Shown: positions 28,599 to 37,597 of the stretch, piece after piece
Layout: each line of letters starts with the position of its first letter
Position numbering within the stretch: the first letter of the stretch is position 1
Assembly (NCBI RefSeq): GCF_902497745.1
Contig: NZ_CABVHJ010000003.1
Coordinates: 219,319-283,318, forward strand
From: Pseudomonas fluorescens
GTDB lineage: Bacteria; Pseudomonadota; Gammaproteobacteria; Pseudomonadales; Pseudomonadaceae
Direction: 5' to 3'
DNA length: 64,000 nt
Notes under the pieces: model-generated
What the model saw: the letters and a program-made list of their open reading frames with translations, nothing else
Database searches by the model: none
What the model was told of the DNA's origin: nothing
Made by a program: the position numbers and the translations under genes

Positions 28599-28733
28599 GG
28601 GCTTTTTGAAAAAAATTTGCCATCACCCTGCCACCCCCGAGAAAACAAAGACTTAGCAGCCCATCCGCCGCGAAAAAATGACGTCATAAAACCGACTGCC
28701 GCGCAAACCTGCGGGCCAGTGCTGTCGGCGTGT

Positions 28734-29000
28734 TCAGGCCCGAACACTTCCCAGCAAATCCACCAGCTCGTACTCCATAGAGTCAGCCAGCCCCAACCAG
28801 TCCTGGCGCTCCTGGCATTCGAGCATTTGCATTAACAGCTGCGCCCACTCCTGCTGAACCTCTGCCGGGGCAGACGCTAAACATTGCTGGGCCTTTTCAA
28901 ACACATCGACCATCGTCAGCGCCGCTTCGACATCGCGCCCGAGGCGAAACAAACCCGCACACTGGCGACATTCATCCTTACAGAGGCTCAGCGTACTCAT
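28734..29000 (-). CDS. Small hypothetical protein between maf and fliC
   Basis: 88 residues, predicted helical and acidic, with no signal peptide. It has an N-terminal CKDECRQC cluster (three Cys within eight residues) and one or two further Cys (QQCLASAP, LECQERQDW). I do not recognise it. The start overlaps the stop of the Maf-type gene by four bases (ATGA), so it is translated with it. Size and helical character recall small flagellin chaperones, but no motif supports that. It sits directly upstream of the flagellin promoter region. Confidence 0.7.
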   Translation of the reverse strand: MSTLSLCKDECRQCAGLFRLGRDVEAALTMVDVFEKAQQCLASAPAEVQQEWAQLLMQMLECQERQDWLGLADSMEYELVDLLGSVRA

Positions 29001-30286
29001 CGCACAAACTCCGGGTTGAAGCCGGTTCCGGCGATCAGCGCCCCGGAGCGGCTGCTGTTGAGAAATTCGACCTGTGGATGTGCAGCGATATAGCGCTCCA
29101 GCACACACAAATAACCGCGAAAGTTGAGCTGTGTGGTCACCCGCTGACCATGGCCATCGCGCACCCAATGCCGCGCCTGATTCACCGGTGGCCCCAGATC
29201 GCCGTCGTTCCAGCCTGCATGGGTCTTGTTCATCGGGAAGGCGAAGTCAGCACCAAACAGCGTGATGCCGGTGGCACCCATCTTTACCGCCAGATCCACC
29301 GCCGGGTGAATCACACTGCCGCCCACGTGCAACTGCGCTCGCGGGTGTTGCTCACGCAGATTCGCGTAGATCGGACTCGCGGAATAACCACCGTAACGCT
29401 TGCCCTTCCACGCCTTCAACACCGACGGATCGCTCATCGGCAGATACACCAGCGGGATGCCGTCGGACTCCTCGAACGGCAGATGGCGAAAGCTGATGCG
29501 CTGATCAATGCTCACCACCAGGTCAGGCACAATCCCGTGTTCGCGCAGCGGTCGATACGCAGTGTCGACACAGAGGAACAACGGGCGTTCGGCGCGTTGA
29601 CGGATTGCCGCCAGACGCTGGTAATGCTGCTCCAGCGTCGGCCCGGTGGCGATCACATAGACTTCCCGGCCGGCACAGGTGCCGAACAACTGCGCCACAT
29701 CCGCATCGGCGAGCAGCACCGGCAGGCATTCCTGCAAACGCTGTTGAATCTGCGGTGACTGCGGATCGAAATCCCGATTGTTGAAGCTCAGGTGCACTTC
29801 GCTGACCAAGCGATCACGCACTTTCGCGTTGAAATCGTCGGCCAGCAGCATCTCGGCAGGCAGGGCAAAAAACGGCGTAAAAAAGTCTGGATGGTCGCCG
29901 GCGTAAAACAACTCGACGCGCGGATCTTCCAGCCAATGGCGCTGATCGAGCAGTTGCACCACCAGCGCGAACAATGCGCCATTGAGGATGTGCACGTACA
30001 GACGCTCAAGCCCTTCGCGCTCCAGTAGCACGCAGGGCAAATCGCCGAGGCCGGTACCGTAGACATGCAATTGCGGCTTGTCCGCCAGGCTTGCCGCCTG
30101 AATCCGGGCTTCATGGATGCGGTCATGGCGGCTGGTGAGCTGAACACCATTGACGCTGAGCGTCGAACCCAACCCCTGCACCAGTTCGGCCTGGACTGCT
30201 GCACTGTCCTCCGCCATCAGTCGCTCGAACAGCGCCGGCCAGCGCCGTTGCAACACCTCGGCATTGGCTTGAAAAAACTCGCTCAT
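28997..30286 (-). CDS. Motility-associated factor (Maf) glycosyltransferase-like protein
   Basis: 429 residues. The central DUF115/MptE-like domain is recognisable by VYVIATGPTLEQHYQRLAAI, LFLCVDTAYRPLREHGI and DLVVSIDQRISFRHL. This family transfers nonulosonic acids (pseudaminic or legionaminic acid) to flagellin Ser/Thr. The ATG at 30286 is preferred over an upstream TTG. Its position between the pseudaminic acid genes and fliC fits a role as flagellin pseudaminyl transferase; that activity is inferred. Confidence 0.85.
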   Translation of the reverse strand: MSEFFQANAEVLQRRWPALFERLMAEDSAAVQAELVQGLGSTLSVNGVQLTSRHDRIHEARIQAASLADKPQLHVYGTGLGDLPCVLLEREGLERLYVHILNGALFALVVQLLDQRHWLEDPRVELFYAGDHPDFFTPFFALPAEMLLADDFNAKVRDRLVSEVHLSFNNRDFDPQSPQIQQRLQECLPVLLADADVAQLFGTCAGREVYVIATGPTLEQHYQRLAAIRQRAERPLFLCVDTAYRPLREHGIVPDLVVSIDQRISFRHLPFEESDGIPLVYLPMSDPSVLKAWKGKRYGGYSASPIYANLREQHPRAQLHVGGSVIHPAVDLAVKMGATGITLFGADFAFPMNKTHAGWNDGDLGPPVNQARHWVRDGHGQRVTTQLNFRGYLCVLERYIAAHPQVEFLNSSRSGALIAGTGFNPEFVR

Positions 30287-30313
30287 GGCGCCTCGCGCTC
30301 CCTCTTCAGGCAA

Positions 30314-30351
30314 AAAAATAGCGTTCAAGGTTAACCTTGAACGCTATTTTT
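30314..30351. terminator. Bidirectional rho-independent terminator
   Basis: A perfect 17-bp inverted repeat (core GCGTTCAAGG / CCTTGAACGC) with a TTAA loop and A/T runs on both sides lies between the KAS III-like gene stop and the Maf-type gene start. Confidence 0.9.
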
Positions 30352-30374
30352 GTATCCGCCGTTTTTGATCAGAC

Positions 30375-31301
30375 TCAAGGGCGATAGATGATCGCCGAGC
30401 CCCACGACAGACCGACACCAAAACCGCTCAAGGCAATACGCTGCCAGTCGGAATCGATGACGTGTTTTTCCAGCAGCAGCGGAATGCTCGACGACACGGT
30501 GTTACCGGTCTCAACCATGTCCTTGATGAATTTTTCCGGCTCGCCTTCGAAACGTCGCGCCACCGCATCGACAATTGCCGCACTGCCCTGGTGAATGCAG
30601 AAGGCATCGATGTCATCCGCCTTCAGACCAGAGTCATCCAGCAATTCGTGCAAGTGTGCCGGGACTTTCAGCAAGGCAAAGTTGAACACCTGACGACCGT
30701 TCATGAAAAACACGCCATCGGTGACTTTCAAGTGCGGTGCGCCGGAACCGTCGGTGCCGAACTTGGCTTTGCCCAGTGCCCAGGTCGGATCCTCACCCAT
30801 CCACGTGGCCGTCGCGGCATCGCCAAACAACATGGTGGTGTTGCGGTCTTCCGGGTCGACGATTTTCGAATACGGGTCAGCGGTGATCAGCAGGCCGTTC
30901 TTCAGACCGGCGGCTTCCATGAAGCCCTTGATCGCGTAGATGCCGTAGACGTAACCGGAGCAGCCCAGAGAAATATCGAACGCCGCAACGTTGGTCGGCA
31001 GACCGAGTTTGTCCTGCACGATGGCGGCGGTGTGTGGCAGGCCTTCTTCGTCACCGTTCTGGGTGACGACGATCAAGGCGTCGATCGACTCACGTTTCAG
31101 ATCCGGGTTGCTGGCAAACAGCGCATTGGCCGCCTCCACGCACAGATCGGAGGTTTCCTGTTCAGCGTCTTTGCGCGGCAGGAACGCCGAGCCGATCTTG
31201 CCAAGGATGAATTCTTCATCCTTCTCGAATTTTGCACCTTGTGCGTAATTGTCCACGCCGGCTACAGGAACGTAGCTCGCAATGCTTTTTATGCCAATCA
31301 T
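30375..31301 (-). CDS. Ketoacyl-ACP synthase III (FabH-like)
   Basis: 308 residues with the KAS III catalytic triad: Cys114 (SLGCSGYVYG), His237 (CIHQGSAAI) and Asn267 (ETGNTVSSSIP). It condenses an acyl-CoA starter with malonyl-ACP. FabH homologues occur in pseudomonad flagellin glycosylation islands, where they are thought to make a short acyl group for a sugar amine. The start at 31301 is chosen on GGGAAG spacing. It is separated from pseI by a 226-base gap and ends at a strong terminator, so it may be its own unit. Housekeeping fabH function cannot be excluded but context argues against it. Confidence 0.88.
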   Translation of the reverse strand: MIGIKSIASYVPVAGVDNYAQGAKFEKDEEFILGKIGSAFLPRKDAEQETSDLCVEAANALFASNPDLKRESIDALIVVTQNGDEEGLPHTAAIVQDKLGLPTNVAAFDISLGCSGYVYGIYAIKGFMEAAGLKNGLLITADPYSKIVDPEDRNTTMLFGDAATATWMGEDPTWALGKAKFGTDGSGAPHLKVTDGVFFMNGRQVFNFALLKVPAHLHELLDDSGLKADDIDAFCIHQGSAAIVDAVARRFEGEPEKFIKDMVETGNTVSSSIPLLLEKHVIDSDWQRIALSGFGVGLSWGSAIIYRP

Positions 31302-31527
31302 TACGGCTTCCCAATAAAAAACAGCCCAAGACCACCGCTCGCAAGGATTTCGAGGGGCGCCGACAAACAGAAAACGGCCGCCACAACGGGCAGCCACGGG
31401 GAGCGCAAAGGGCTATCACTGGAATCGAAAACGAGCCAGGCGCCATCTCCCCGATCAATACAATACAGTGAAGATGCGCGTTATGACTCGCAGGTCACGC
31501 TATTTTGCCGAATCGGTGCAGATCGGG

Positions 31528-32580
31528 TTATTCGACCAACGACCAGTCCAGCGGCGTGCCGCGCTTGATCGGAGCGCGGGCGCGGCGGCCGAGGACGGCA
31601 TCGGTGTGCTTGGGCGGCAGACCGAGCCCCGGGCGAATGGCGCGCAGATTGTCCCCGGTAAAGGTGTCACCGGCGGCCATGTCGGCCGTGACATACAGCG
31701 AGCGGCGATAGACCAGCGACTTGCGCTCGGCCTCGGTAACGCCGTAATGCACCTGGCCCATGGCCTGCCAGGCGCGCTCGGTTTCCACCACCAGGCTAGC
31801 CATTTCCGCCGGCTCCAGCGAAAAACTCGCATCGACGCCTCCCGCTGAACGGTCGAGGGTGAAATGTTTTTCCACCACCGTCGCGCCAAGCGCCACCGCC
31901 GCCACCGACACGCCAACGCCCATCGAGTGATCGGACAGCCCCACTTCGCAACCGAACAACTCACGCAGATGGGGAATCGTGCGCACGTTGCTGTTGAGCG
32001 GCGTTGCCGGGTAAGTGCTGGTGCATTTGAGCAACACCAGATCTTTGCAACCGGCCTCGCGCGCGGCGCGAACGGCCTCATCCAGTTCAACGATGCTGGC
32101 CATGCCGGTGGAAATGATCAGCGGCTTGCCAGTGGCGGCCACACGACGGATCAACGGCAAATCGGTGTTTTCGAAACTGGCGATCTTGTAGGCCGGAACA
32201 TCGAGGCTTTCGAGAAAGTCCACGGCGCTGTCGTCGAACGGTGTCGAGAACGCGAGCATCCCCAGTTCCTTGGCACGAGCAAAAATCGGTGCATGCCATT
32301 CCCACGGTGTATGGGCTTTTTCATACAAATCGTAGAGCGAAGTACCCGCCCACAGACTGCCCGGATCCTTGATGAAGAATTCGCCCTCAGACAAATCCAG
32401 CGTCATGGTTTCGGCGGTGTAGGTTTGCAGCTTCAGCGCATGCGCCCCCGCCTTGGCCGCTGCCTCGACAATTTGCAGGGCGACGTCCAGTGACTGGTTA
32501 TGGTTGCCGCTCATCTCGGCGATGATGAAGGGTGGCGCGTCGGCACCGATCAAGCGGTTGCCGATCTTGAAACTAGTCAT
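31528..32580 (-). CDS. pseI: Pseudaminic acid synthase PseI
   Basis: 350 residues. The NeuB-type TIM barrel (FIIAEMSGNHNQSLDVALQI, HALKLQTYTAETMTLD) is followed by a C-terminal SAF antifreeze-like domain (about 290-350, ADMAAGDTFTGDNLRAIRPG). It condenses 6-deoxy-AltdiNAc with phosphoenolpyruvate to give pseudaminic acid. The ETMTLD context fits PseI rather than sialic or legionaminic acid synthases. Its start overlaps the pseG-pseH stop. Confidence 0.94.
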   Translation of the reverse strand: MTSFKIGNRLIGADAPPFIIAEMSGNHNQSLDVALQIVEAAAKAGAHALKLQTYTAETMTLDLSEGEFFIKDPGSLWAGTSLYDLYEKAHTPWEWHAPIFARAKELGMLAFSTPFDDSAVDFLESLDVPAYKIASFENTDLPLIRRVAATGKPLIISTGMASIVELDEAVRAAREAGCKDLVLLKCTSTYPATPLNSNVRTIPHLRELFGCEVGLSDHSMGVGVSVAAVALGATVVEKHFTLDRSAGGVDASFSLEPAEMASLVVETERAWQAMGQVHYGVTEAERKSLVYRRSLYVTADMAAGDTFTGDNLRAIRPGLGLPPKHTDAVLGRRARAPIKRGTPLDWSLVE

Positions 32581-34078
32581 GCGGGGAATCCTTCAAAACA
32601 CGGGTGAACGCACAAGCACTCTGAGTGAACCCGGCGTCACGAAACACATTCAACGAGGGACGATTGTCCGGCAACACCCGAGCGGTGATGACCTTCAGTT
32701 GCGGCCAGTGCGCGGCAACAAATGCCTCACCACGGGCCAATAGCGCCCTGCCCCACCCCAGACCCATCCGCCGTTCGATCAGGTAAATCGAGACTTCGGC
32801 TTCAAACCCGCGCAGGTCATACCGCACAACGCCGACCGCACCGTCATCCGCCTCGGCGATCAACAGCAGGCGCTGTGGATTGCGCAAACTCGCCGTCAGC
32901 CAGTTCAGGTGCTGCGGCCAGTCGATCACGCCGCTGTCCAGCGACCAGCGCCGTACCGTTTCGGCATTACGCCCATCGAACAGCAACTGCGCATCCTCCA
33001 GAGTCGCCGCACGCACCTTCAGCACCGCACCGGCCAGTGCCACCGCGACACGCTCGGCACCACGCCCGTCGACCAGTTGTCGCGAGCGCTCGGCCAGGCT
33101 TTGGCGCAAATAAGGATTGCCGGTGACAAAGCCGATGGCGTCGCGCAACTGCTCGACACTGACCTGCTCACGAGCGCCCATGAACACATGTGCGCCCGCC
33201 GCTGCCATGACTTCGCCGTTGCTCTGCTGATTGTTTGACACGGCGATACAGATCGTCGGCAACCCCATCGCCGCCCGCTCCCAACTGGTGCCACCCCCGG
33301 CGCCGATAAACAGATCCGCTTCAGTCATGCGCTGATGGAAATCGCTGACGAAGCTGTGCAGGCGCCAGTTCGGCCGCGTCTCGGCCAAGGCCTGCATAGG
33401 CGTCCACGCCGGATTGTCGGCACCGGCGACAAAGTCCACTTGCAGCTCGCTGTATTCGGCCAGGGCGAGCATTGCGTGATGAGTCTGCATGGCCGCATCG
33501 AAGCCGCCGAAATTCACCAGCACGCGGCGAGCCCTGGGTTTGATTTCGATGGCCGGGCAACAGAACTCTTCGCGCAACATGGCATAGCGCGGACCAAGCA
33601 AGGTGCGACAGCCGTCGGGTAACAACGGTTGATAATTTTCATGCAGACCGGACAGATTCTGATTGAGCAAAAGATCTGCGCTGTAGCGCCGGGTAGCCAG
33701 ATCGTCGACTGCCGCTATGCGCTGCGCCCAGCGCCGGGCGGCGGTTTGCCAGTGATGATCGAGGCCGTAATGATCGACGATGATCCAGTCGAACCCGGCA
33801 TGGCCGGCCAACAACAGATCCAGCGCGTCGATGTCGGCCTGCCACGGCAGCATGGACTCGATGGCTTGCTGTGGGTCTTCATCACAATAGAGATCCGGCA
33901 AGGCAAATGTTTCGAACCCTTCGGCGTTCAGCATATCGAGCCGATGCCCCGGCAATTTTCGGCAGGCAAAGGCGACATGGCTACCCTGCCCGCGCAACAC
34001 TCGCGCCAGCGTCAGGCAGCGAGCAATGTGGCCGCTGCCGATGGTTGGCGAGGCGTCGGCACGAATCAGTACTCTCAT
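32573..34078 (-). CDS. pseG: Fused PseG hydrolase - PseH acetyltransferase
   Basis: 501 residues with two activities. Residues 1-350 are PseG, the UDP-sugar hydrolase of the pathway (RADASPTIGSGHIARCLTLA, a GT-B-like fold with GGGTSWERAAMGLP). Residues about 352-495 are a GNAT N-acetyltransferase (VRAATLEDAQLLFDGRNA, RRMGLGWGRALLARGEAF) matching PseH, which acetylates the 4-amino group before PseG cleavage. Separate genes in Campylobacter and Helicobacter are here one polypeptide, which fits two consecutive steps. It is coupled to pseF and pseI by overlaps. Confidence 0.92.
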   Translation of the reverse strand: MRVLIRADASPTIGSGHIARCLTLARVLRGQGSHVAFACRKLPGHRLDMLNAEGFETFALPDLYCDEDPQQAIESMLPWQADIDALDLLLAGHAGFDWIIVDHYGLDHHWQTAARRWAQRIAAVDDLATRRYSADLLLNQNLSGLHENYQPLLPDGCRTLLGPRYAMLREEFCCPAIEIKPRARRVLVNFGGFDAAMQTHHAMLALAEYSELQVDFVAGADNPAWTPMQALAETRPNWRLHSFVSDFHQRMTEADLFIGAGGGTSWERAAMGLPTICIAVSNNQQSNGEVMAAAGAHVFMGAREQVSVEQLRDAIGFVTGNPYLRQSLAERSRQLVDGRGAERVAVALAGAVLKVRAATLEDAQLLFDGRNAETVRRWSLDSGVIDWPQHLNWLTASLRNPQRLLLIAEADDGAVGVVRYDLRGFEAEVSIYLIERRMGLGWGRALLARGEAFVAAHWPQLKVITARVLPDNRPSLNVFRDAGFTQSACAFTRVLKDSPHD

Positions 34079-34770
34079 TGCAACTCTCCACCCGCCTTGA
34101 GCGCGGCGTACAGGTATTCGGCGCGCTTCCAGTCTTCAAGGGTGTCGATGTCCTGCACCAGATGCCGGGGCAGAATCACCGGCAGGCTGGCTGGCGAATA
34201 GAGCACCTCGCCGCGCAACCACGCCTCAGTGCGCCCCCAGTAAAACTGACCGGCGTCCTGAAATGCTTCGGGCAAATCCTGCGAACGTGTATTGCGAAAT
34301 TCCGGATACAAAGCGCTCAACGCACCCTGCCCGTCCAGCGTCAGCGCACGCTGCACCGGAAAACCGAAACTGCACACGGAGAACGCGAAAGACTTCTCCA
34401 GGTGCTGCTCCAGCAATTCGATGCCCTGGCGCAGATAGCGTGCCTGCAACAGCGGCGCCGTGGCATACAGGCAACAGGCGTAATCGTACGCCGGCAACTG
34501 CTGCAAGGCATGCACGATCACTGCCGCCGTGCCGGTGAAATCATCGGCCAGGTCTGCCGGGCGCAAAAAAGGCACCTGCGCGCCATGGGCTCGCGCCACA
34601 TCGGCAATTTCGGCATCGTCGGTGCTGACCACGACCTGATCGAACAAGCCCGATTCCAGCGCAGTGCGGATCGAACGGACAATCATCGGCACGCCGTCGA
34701 ATGGCAAGAGATTCTTGCGCGGGATGCGTTTGCTGCCGCCACGGGCCGGGATGATTGCGACGTTGCTCAA
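34075..34770 (-). CDS. pseF: Pseudaminic acid cytidylyltransferase PseF
   Basis: 231 residues beginning with the nucleotidyltransferase motif IIPARGGSKRIPRKNLLPFDG. It makes CMP-pseudaminic acid, the donor for flagellin glycosylation. The start is a TTG at 34770 that overlaps the methylase stop (TTGA): the protein then begins SNVAIIPARGG as family members do. An upstream TTG at 34794 would add eight residues. Confidence 0.92.
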   Translation of the reverse strand: MSNVAIIPARGGSKRIPRKNLLPFDGVPMIVRSIRTALESGLFDQVVVSTDDAEIADVARAHGAQVPFLRPADLADDFTGTAAVIVHALQQLPAYDYACCLYATAPLLQARYLRQGIELLEQHLEKSFAFSVCSFGFPVQRALTLDGQGALSALYPEFRNTRSQDLPEAFQDAGQFYWGRTEAWLRGEVLYSPASLPVILPRHLVQDIDTLEDWKRAEYLYAALKAGGELQ

Positions 34771-35387
34771 GGGCGCTTTTCCAACAGGAACCAAGTGATG
34801 TCGTCCACAGGAAACTGCGGATCGCGGTGATAGACGAAACCATAATCCAGCAAGTGCAAATCGGCATAGCGATCGAGCATTTCACCGGCAAAGTCGCGCT
34901 TGAACAGCTTGCCGCTGTTGCCACGATAGGACACTTCCACCGGTGCCGGATTGTAATACTCGGCGATCAGGATGTAGCGCTGACTCAGCTCGTACAACTG
35001 CGCATAAGCGGTCGGCAACAGCTCCGGGGCCAAGTGAATCAGCACGCCTTTACTCAGGGTCAGGTCGTAGCGGCGCTCGCGCGGGAAATCGAACAGCGAG
35101 CCATGCCAGATCTGTGCAATGTCCAACGCCCGTGCCTGAGCACAGGCGCTGTCATTGATCTCGACGCCGAACAGCTCGCAACGGGGCAGAAGTTGACGCA
35201 ACGCCTGCAAATTGTTGCCGGCGTTAGTGCCCAGTTCGACCAGGCTCTCGATGCCTGCGGCACGGCTCAGGGCTTTGGCAAACAACGCCAGATTCGTCGC
35301 CACCAGCGGTTGGCCGACATTGCGCTCGACGTACTGGTTACCGAAGTCGCCCTGCCAGAACTTTTCCTGCTCACTCAAATGACGCAT
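34767..35387 (-). CDS. Pseudaminic acid biosynthesis-associated methylase
   Basis: 206 residues, class I SAM-dependent methyltransferase with motif I SLVELGTNAGNNLQAL. The opening SEQEKFWQGDFGNQYVERN matches the family found beside pse genes (TIGR03587 as I recall). It lies inside the pse operon between pseC and pseF, so it probably methylates a pseudaminic acid intermediate or the finished sugar. The exact substrate is unknown. Confidence 0.88.
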   Translation of the reverse strand: MRHLSEQEKFWQGDFGNQYVERNVGQPLVATNLALFAKALSRAAGIESLVELGTNAGNNLQALRQLLPRCELFGVEINDSACAQARALDIAQIWHGSLFDFPRERRYDLTLSKGVLIHLAPELLPTAYAQLYELSQRYILIAEYYNPAPVEVSYRGNSGKLFKRDFAGEMLDRYADLHLLDYGFVYHRDPQFPVDDITWFLLEKRP

Positions 35388-35418
35388 TGCAGATACTCAT
35401 CCTTTGCCTCAGCGGCAA

Positions 35419-36576
35419 TTATTCGGTCAGCCGACGCAATTGCTCGACCACGTAATCCTGTTGTTCATCGCTCAACAGCGGAAACAGCGGCAGGCTGATC
35501 GCCTCGGCGTAATAACGCTCGGCTTCGGGGAAATCGCCCTCGGCGAAACCCAGGTCGCGATAGTACGGCTGCAAGTGCACGGGAATGTAATGCAGATTCA
35601 CGCCAACACCGGCAGCACGCAAGCCTTCAAACACCTGACGGTGGCTGCAGCTGATGCGATCCGTCTGCACGCGAATGACATACAGATGCCAAGCCGAATC
35701 CGCCTCCGGCTGAAGGCTGGGCAACGTCACCGGCAAATACGTCAGCAGGCGATCATAACGCGCGGCCAGTTCGCGGCGCCGGGCGATGAATTCGTCCAGT
35801 TTGCCCAGTTGCGACAAGCCCAGCGCGGCTTGCAGATCGGTGATCCGGTAATTGAAGCCCAGCTCGATCTGCTGGTAGTACCACGGGCCGTGGCTCGATT
35901 CAGTCATCTGCTGCGGATCGCGGGTCATGCCGTGGCTGCGCAGGCGCTGCAAGCGCTCGGCCAGGTGCGGGCGGTTGGTCAGCACCATGCCGCCTTCGGC
36001 ACTGGTGATGATCTTCACCGGGTGAAAACTGAACACGGTCATCGCCGCGAACTCGCCGCAACCCACCGGACGCCCTGCATAGGACGCACCCACCGCGTGA
36101 GACGCATCTTCGATCACGGTGAAGTTGTAGCGCTCGGCCAGCTCGGCAATCTTGCGCATGTCGCAGCTTTGCCCGGAGAACGCCACCGCCACCAGCACTT
36201 TCGGCAAAGTGCCGTCCTGTTCAGCCTGATCGAGTTTCGCTTCGAGGGCGAAGGCATCGAGATTCCAGGTCAACGGATCGATGTCGACGAAATCAACGTC
36301 GGCCCCGCAATAACGTCCACAGTTGGCCGAGGCAAGAAAGGTATTGGGCGTCGTCCACAAACGATCACCCGGCCCCAAGCCTGCGGCCAGACAGGCAATG
36401 TGCAGCGCCGCCGTGGCGTTGCACACCGCAACGGCGAAGTCTGCCTGGCAACGTTCGGCCATTGCCTGCTCGAAACGCTCGATGCCAGGCCCTTGGGTCA
36501 GCCAGTCCGACTGCAGCACTTCGACGACGGCATCGATGTCTGCCTGATCAAGGCTTTGCCGACCGTAGGGAATCAT
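35419..36576 (-). CDS. pseC: PseC aminotransferase
   Basis: 385 residues, a DegT/DnrJ/EryC1/StrS-type PLP enzyme. The PLP lysine is Lys188 in FSFHPVKIITSAEGG. It starts with IPYGRQSLDQADIDAVVEVL, typical of PseC. It turns UDP-4-keto-6-deoxy-AltNAc into UDP-4-amino-4,6-dideoxy-AltNAc. Its ATG overlaps the pseB stop. Confidence 0.95.
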   Translation of the reverse strand: MIPYGRQSLDQADIDAVVEVLQSDWLTQGPGIERFEQAMAERCQADFAVAVCNATAALHIACLAAGLGPGDRLWTTPNTFLASANCGRYCGADVDFVDIDPLTWNLDAFALEAKLDQAEQDGTLPKVLVAVAFSGQSCDMRKIAELAERYNFTVIEDASHAVGASYAGRPVGCGEFAAMTVFSFHPVKIITSAEGGMVLTNRPHLAERLQRLRSHGMTRDPQQMTESSHGPWYYQQIELGFNYRITDLQAALGLSQLGKLDEFIARRRELAARYDRLLTYLPVTLPSLQPEADSAWHLYVIRVQTDRISCSHRQVFEGLRAAGVGVNLHYIPVHLQPYYRDLGFAEGDFPEAERYYAEAISLPLFPLLSDEQQDYVVEQLRRLTE

Positions 36577-37574
36577 ACCGAGAGCTTCGCGTGCAGATCG
36601 GCGATCTGGCCGACCGAGAGAAAATGCGGGTTGGTGTCGGAGCGATACTCGAAATCTTCGCTGACGACACGCCCCTGCTCACCGAGTCTGTCGACGGCGA
36701 AATCGACATCGACACTGGTAAAGCGAATCGACGGCTGGATGGTGTAGTGATCTTCGAACTCAAGGGTCATCCGCGCATCGTCCAGCGGCACCATCAACTC
36801 ATGGAGCTTTTCACCAGGTCGAATGCCGACGTTCTTGTGCGGCAGATGTTCGGCCATGCCGCGCGCCAGATCGACAATGCGGATCGACGGGATCTTCGGC
36901 ACGAACACTTCGCCGCCGTGCATCCGCGCAAAGCTGTCGAGGACGAACTGCACGCCGTGGTCGAGGGTGATCCAGAACCGCGTCATGCGCTCGTCGGTGA
37001 TCGGCAACTCCTGAGCACCGTCGGCGATCAGCTTGCTGAAGAACGGCACCACCGAACCGCGCGAGCCGGCCACGTTGCCGTAGCGCACCACAGCAAAACG
37101 GGTTTCCTGCTCGCCGGCAATATTGTTGGCGGCGACAAACAATTTGTCCGAAAGCAACTTGGTCGCGCCGTACAGATTGATCGGGCTGGCCGCCTTGTCG
37201 GTGGACAGCGCGACAACTTTTTTCACGCCGTTATCGATGGCGGCGGCGATGATGTTCTCCGCGCCGTTGACGTTGGTGCGGATGCATTCGGTCGGGTTGT
37301 ATTCCGCCGCCGGCACTTGCTTCAACGCCGCGGCATGCACCACGTAGTCGATGCCGCGCATGGCCTGACGCAGACGATCGGCGTCACGCACATCACCAAT
37401 GAAGTAACGCATGCACGGCGCGTTGAACGTCTGCTGCATTTCATACTGCTTCAGCTCGTCACGGGAGAACACCACCACGCGCTTGGGCTGGTATTGCTCG
37501 AGCAGTCGGGCGATGAATTTGCGCCCGAACGAACCGGTGCCGCCGGAGATGAAGATTGATTTACCGTTGAACAT
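36573..37574 (-). CDS. pseB: UDP-GlcNAc 4,6-dehydratase (inverting) PseB
   Basis: 333 residues, extended SDR. The nucleotide motif is GGTGSFG (11-17). The catalytic set is Asp126-Lys127 in STDKAASP and Tyr135/Lys139 in NLYGATK, as in PseB/FlaA1. It does the first committed step of pseudaminic acid synthesis. The ATG at 37574 is chosen over a GTG seven codons upstream because homology starts at MFNGKSIFISGG. Confidence 0.96.
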   Translation of the reverse strand: MFNGKSIFISGGTGSFGRKFIARLLEQYQPKRVVVFSRDELKQYEMQQTFNAPCMRYFIGDVRDADRLRQAMRGIDYVVHAAALKQVPAAEYNPTECIRTNVNGAENIIAAAIDNGVKKVVALSTDKAASPINLYGATKLLSDKLFVAANNIAGEQETRFAVVRYGNVAGSRGSVVPFFSKLIADGAQELPITDERMTRFWITLDHGVQFVLDSFARMHGGEVFVPKIPSIRIVDLARGMAEHLPHKNVGIRPGEKLHELMVPLDDARMTLEFEDHYTIQPSIRFTSVDVDFAVDRLGEQGRVVSEDFEYRSDTNPHFLSVGQIADLHAKLSV

Positions 37575-37597
37575 ATGCTGATTCCTGTCCGGCACGC

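Noticed and set aside
34770..34794. Upstream TTG start for pseF
   Set aside because: It would add eight residues not typical of the family; the TTG overlapping the methylase stop gives the expected N-terminus.
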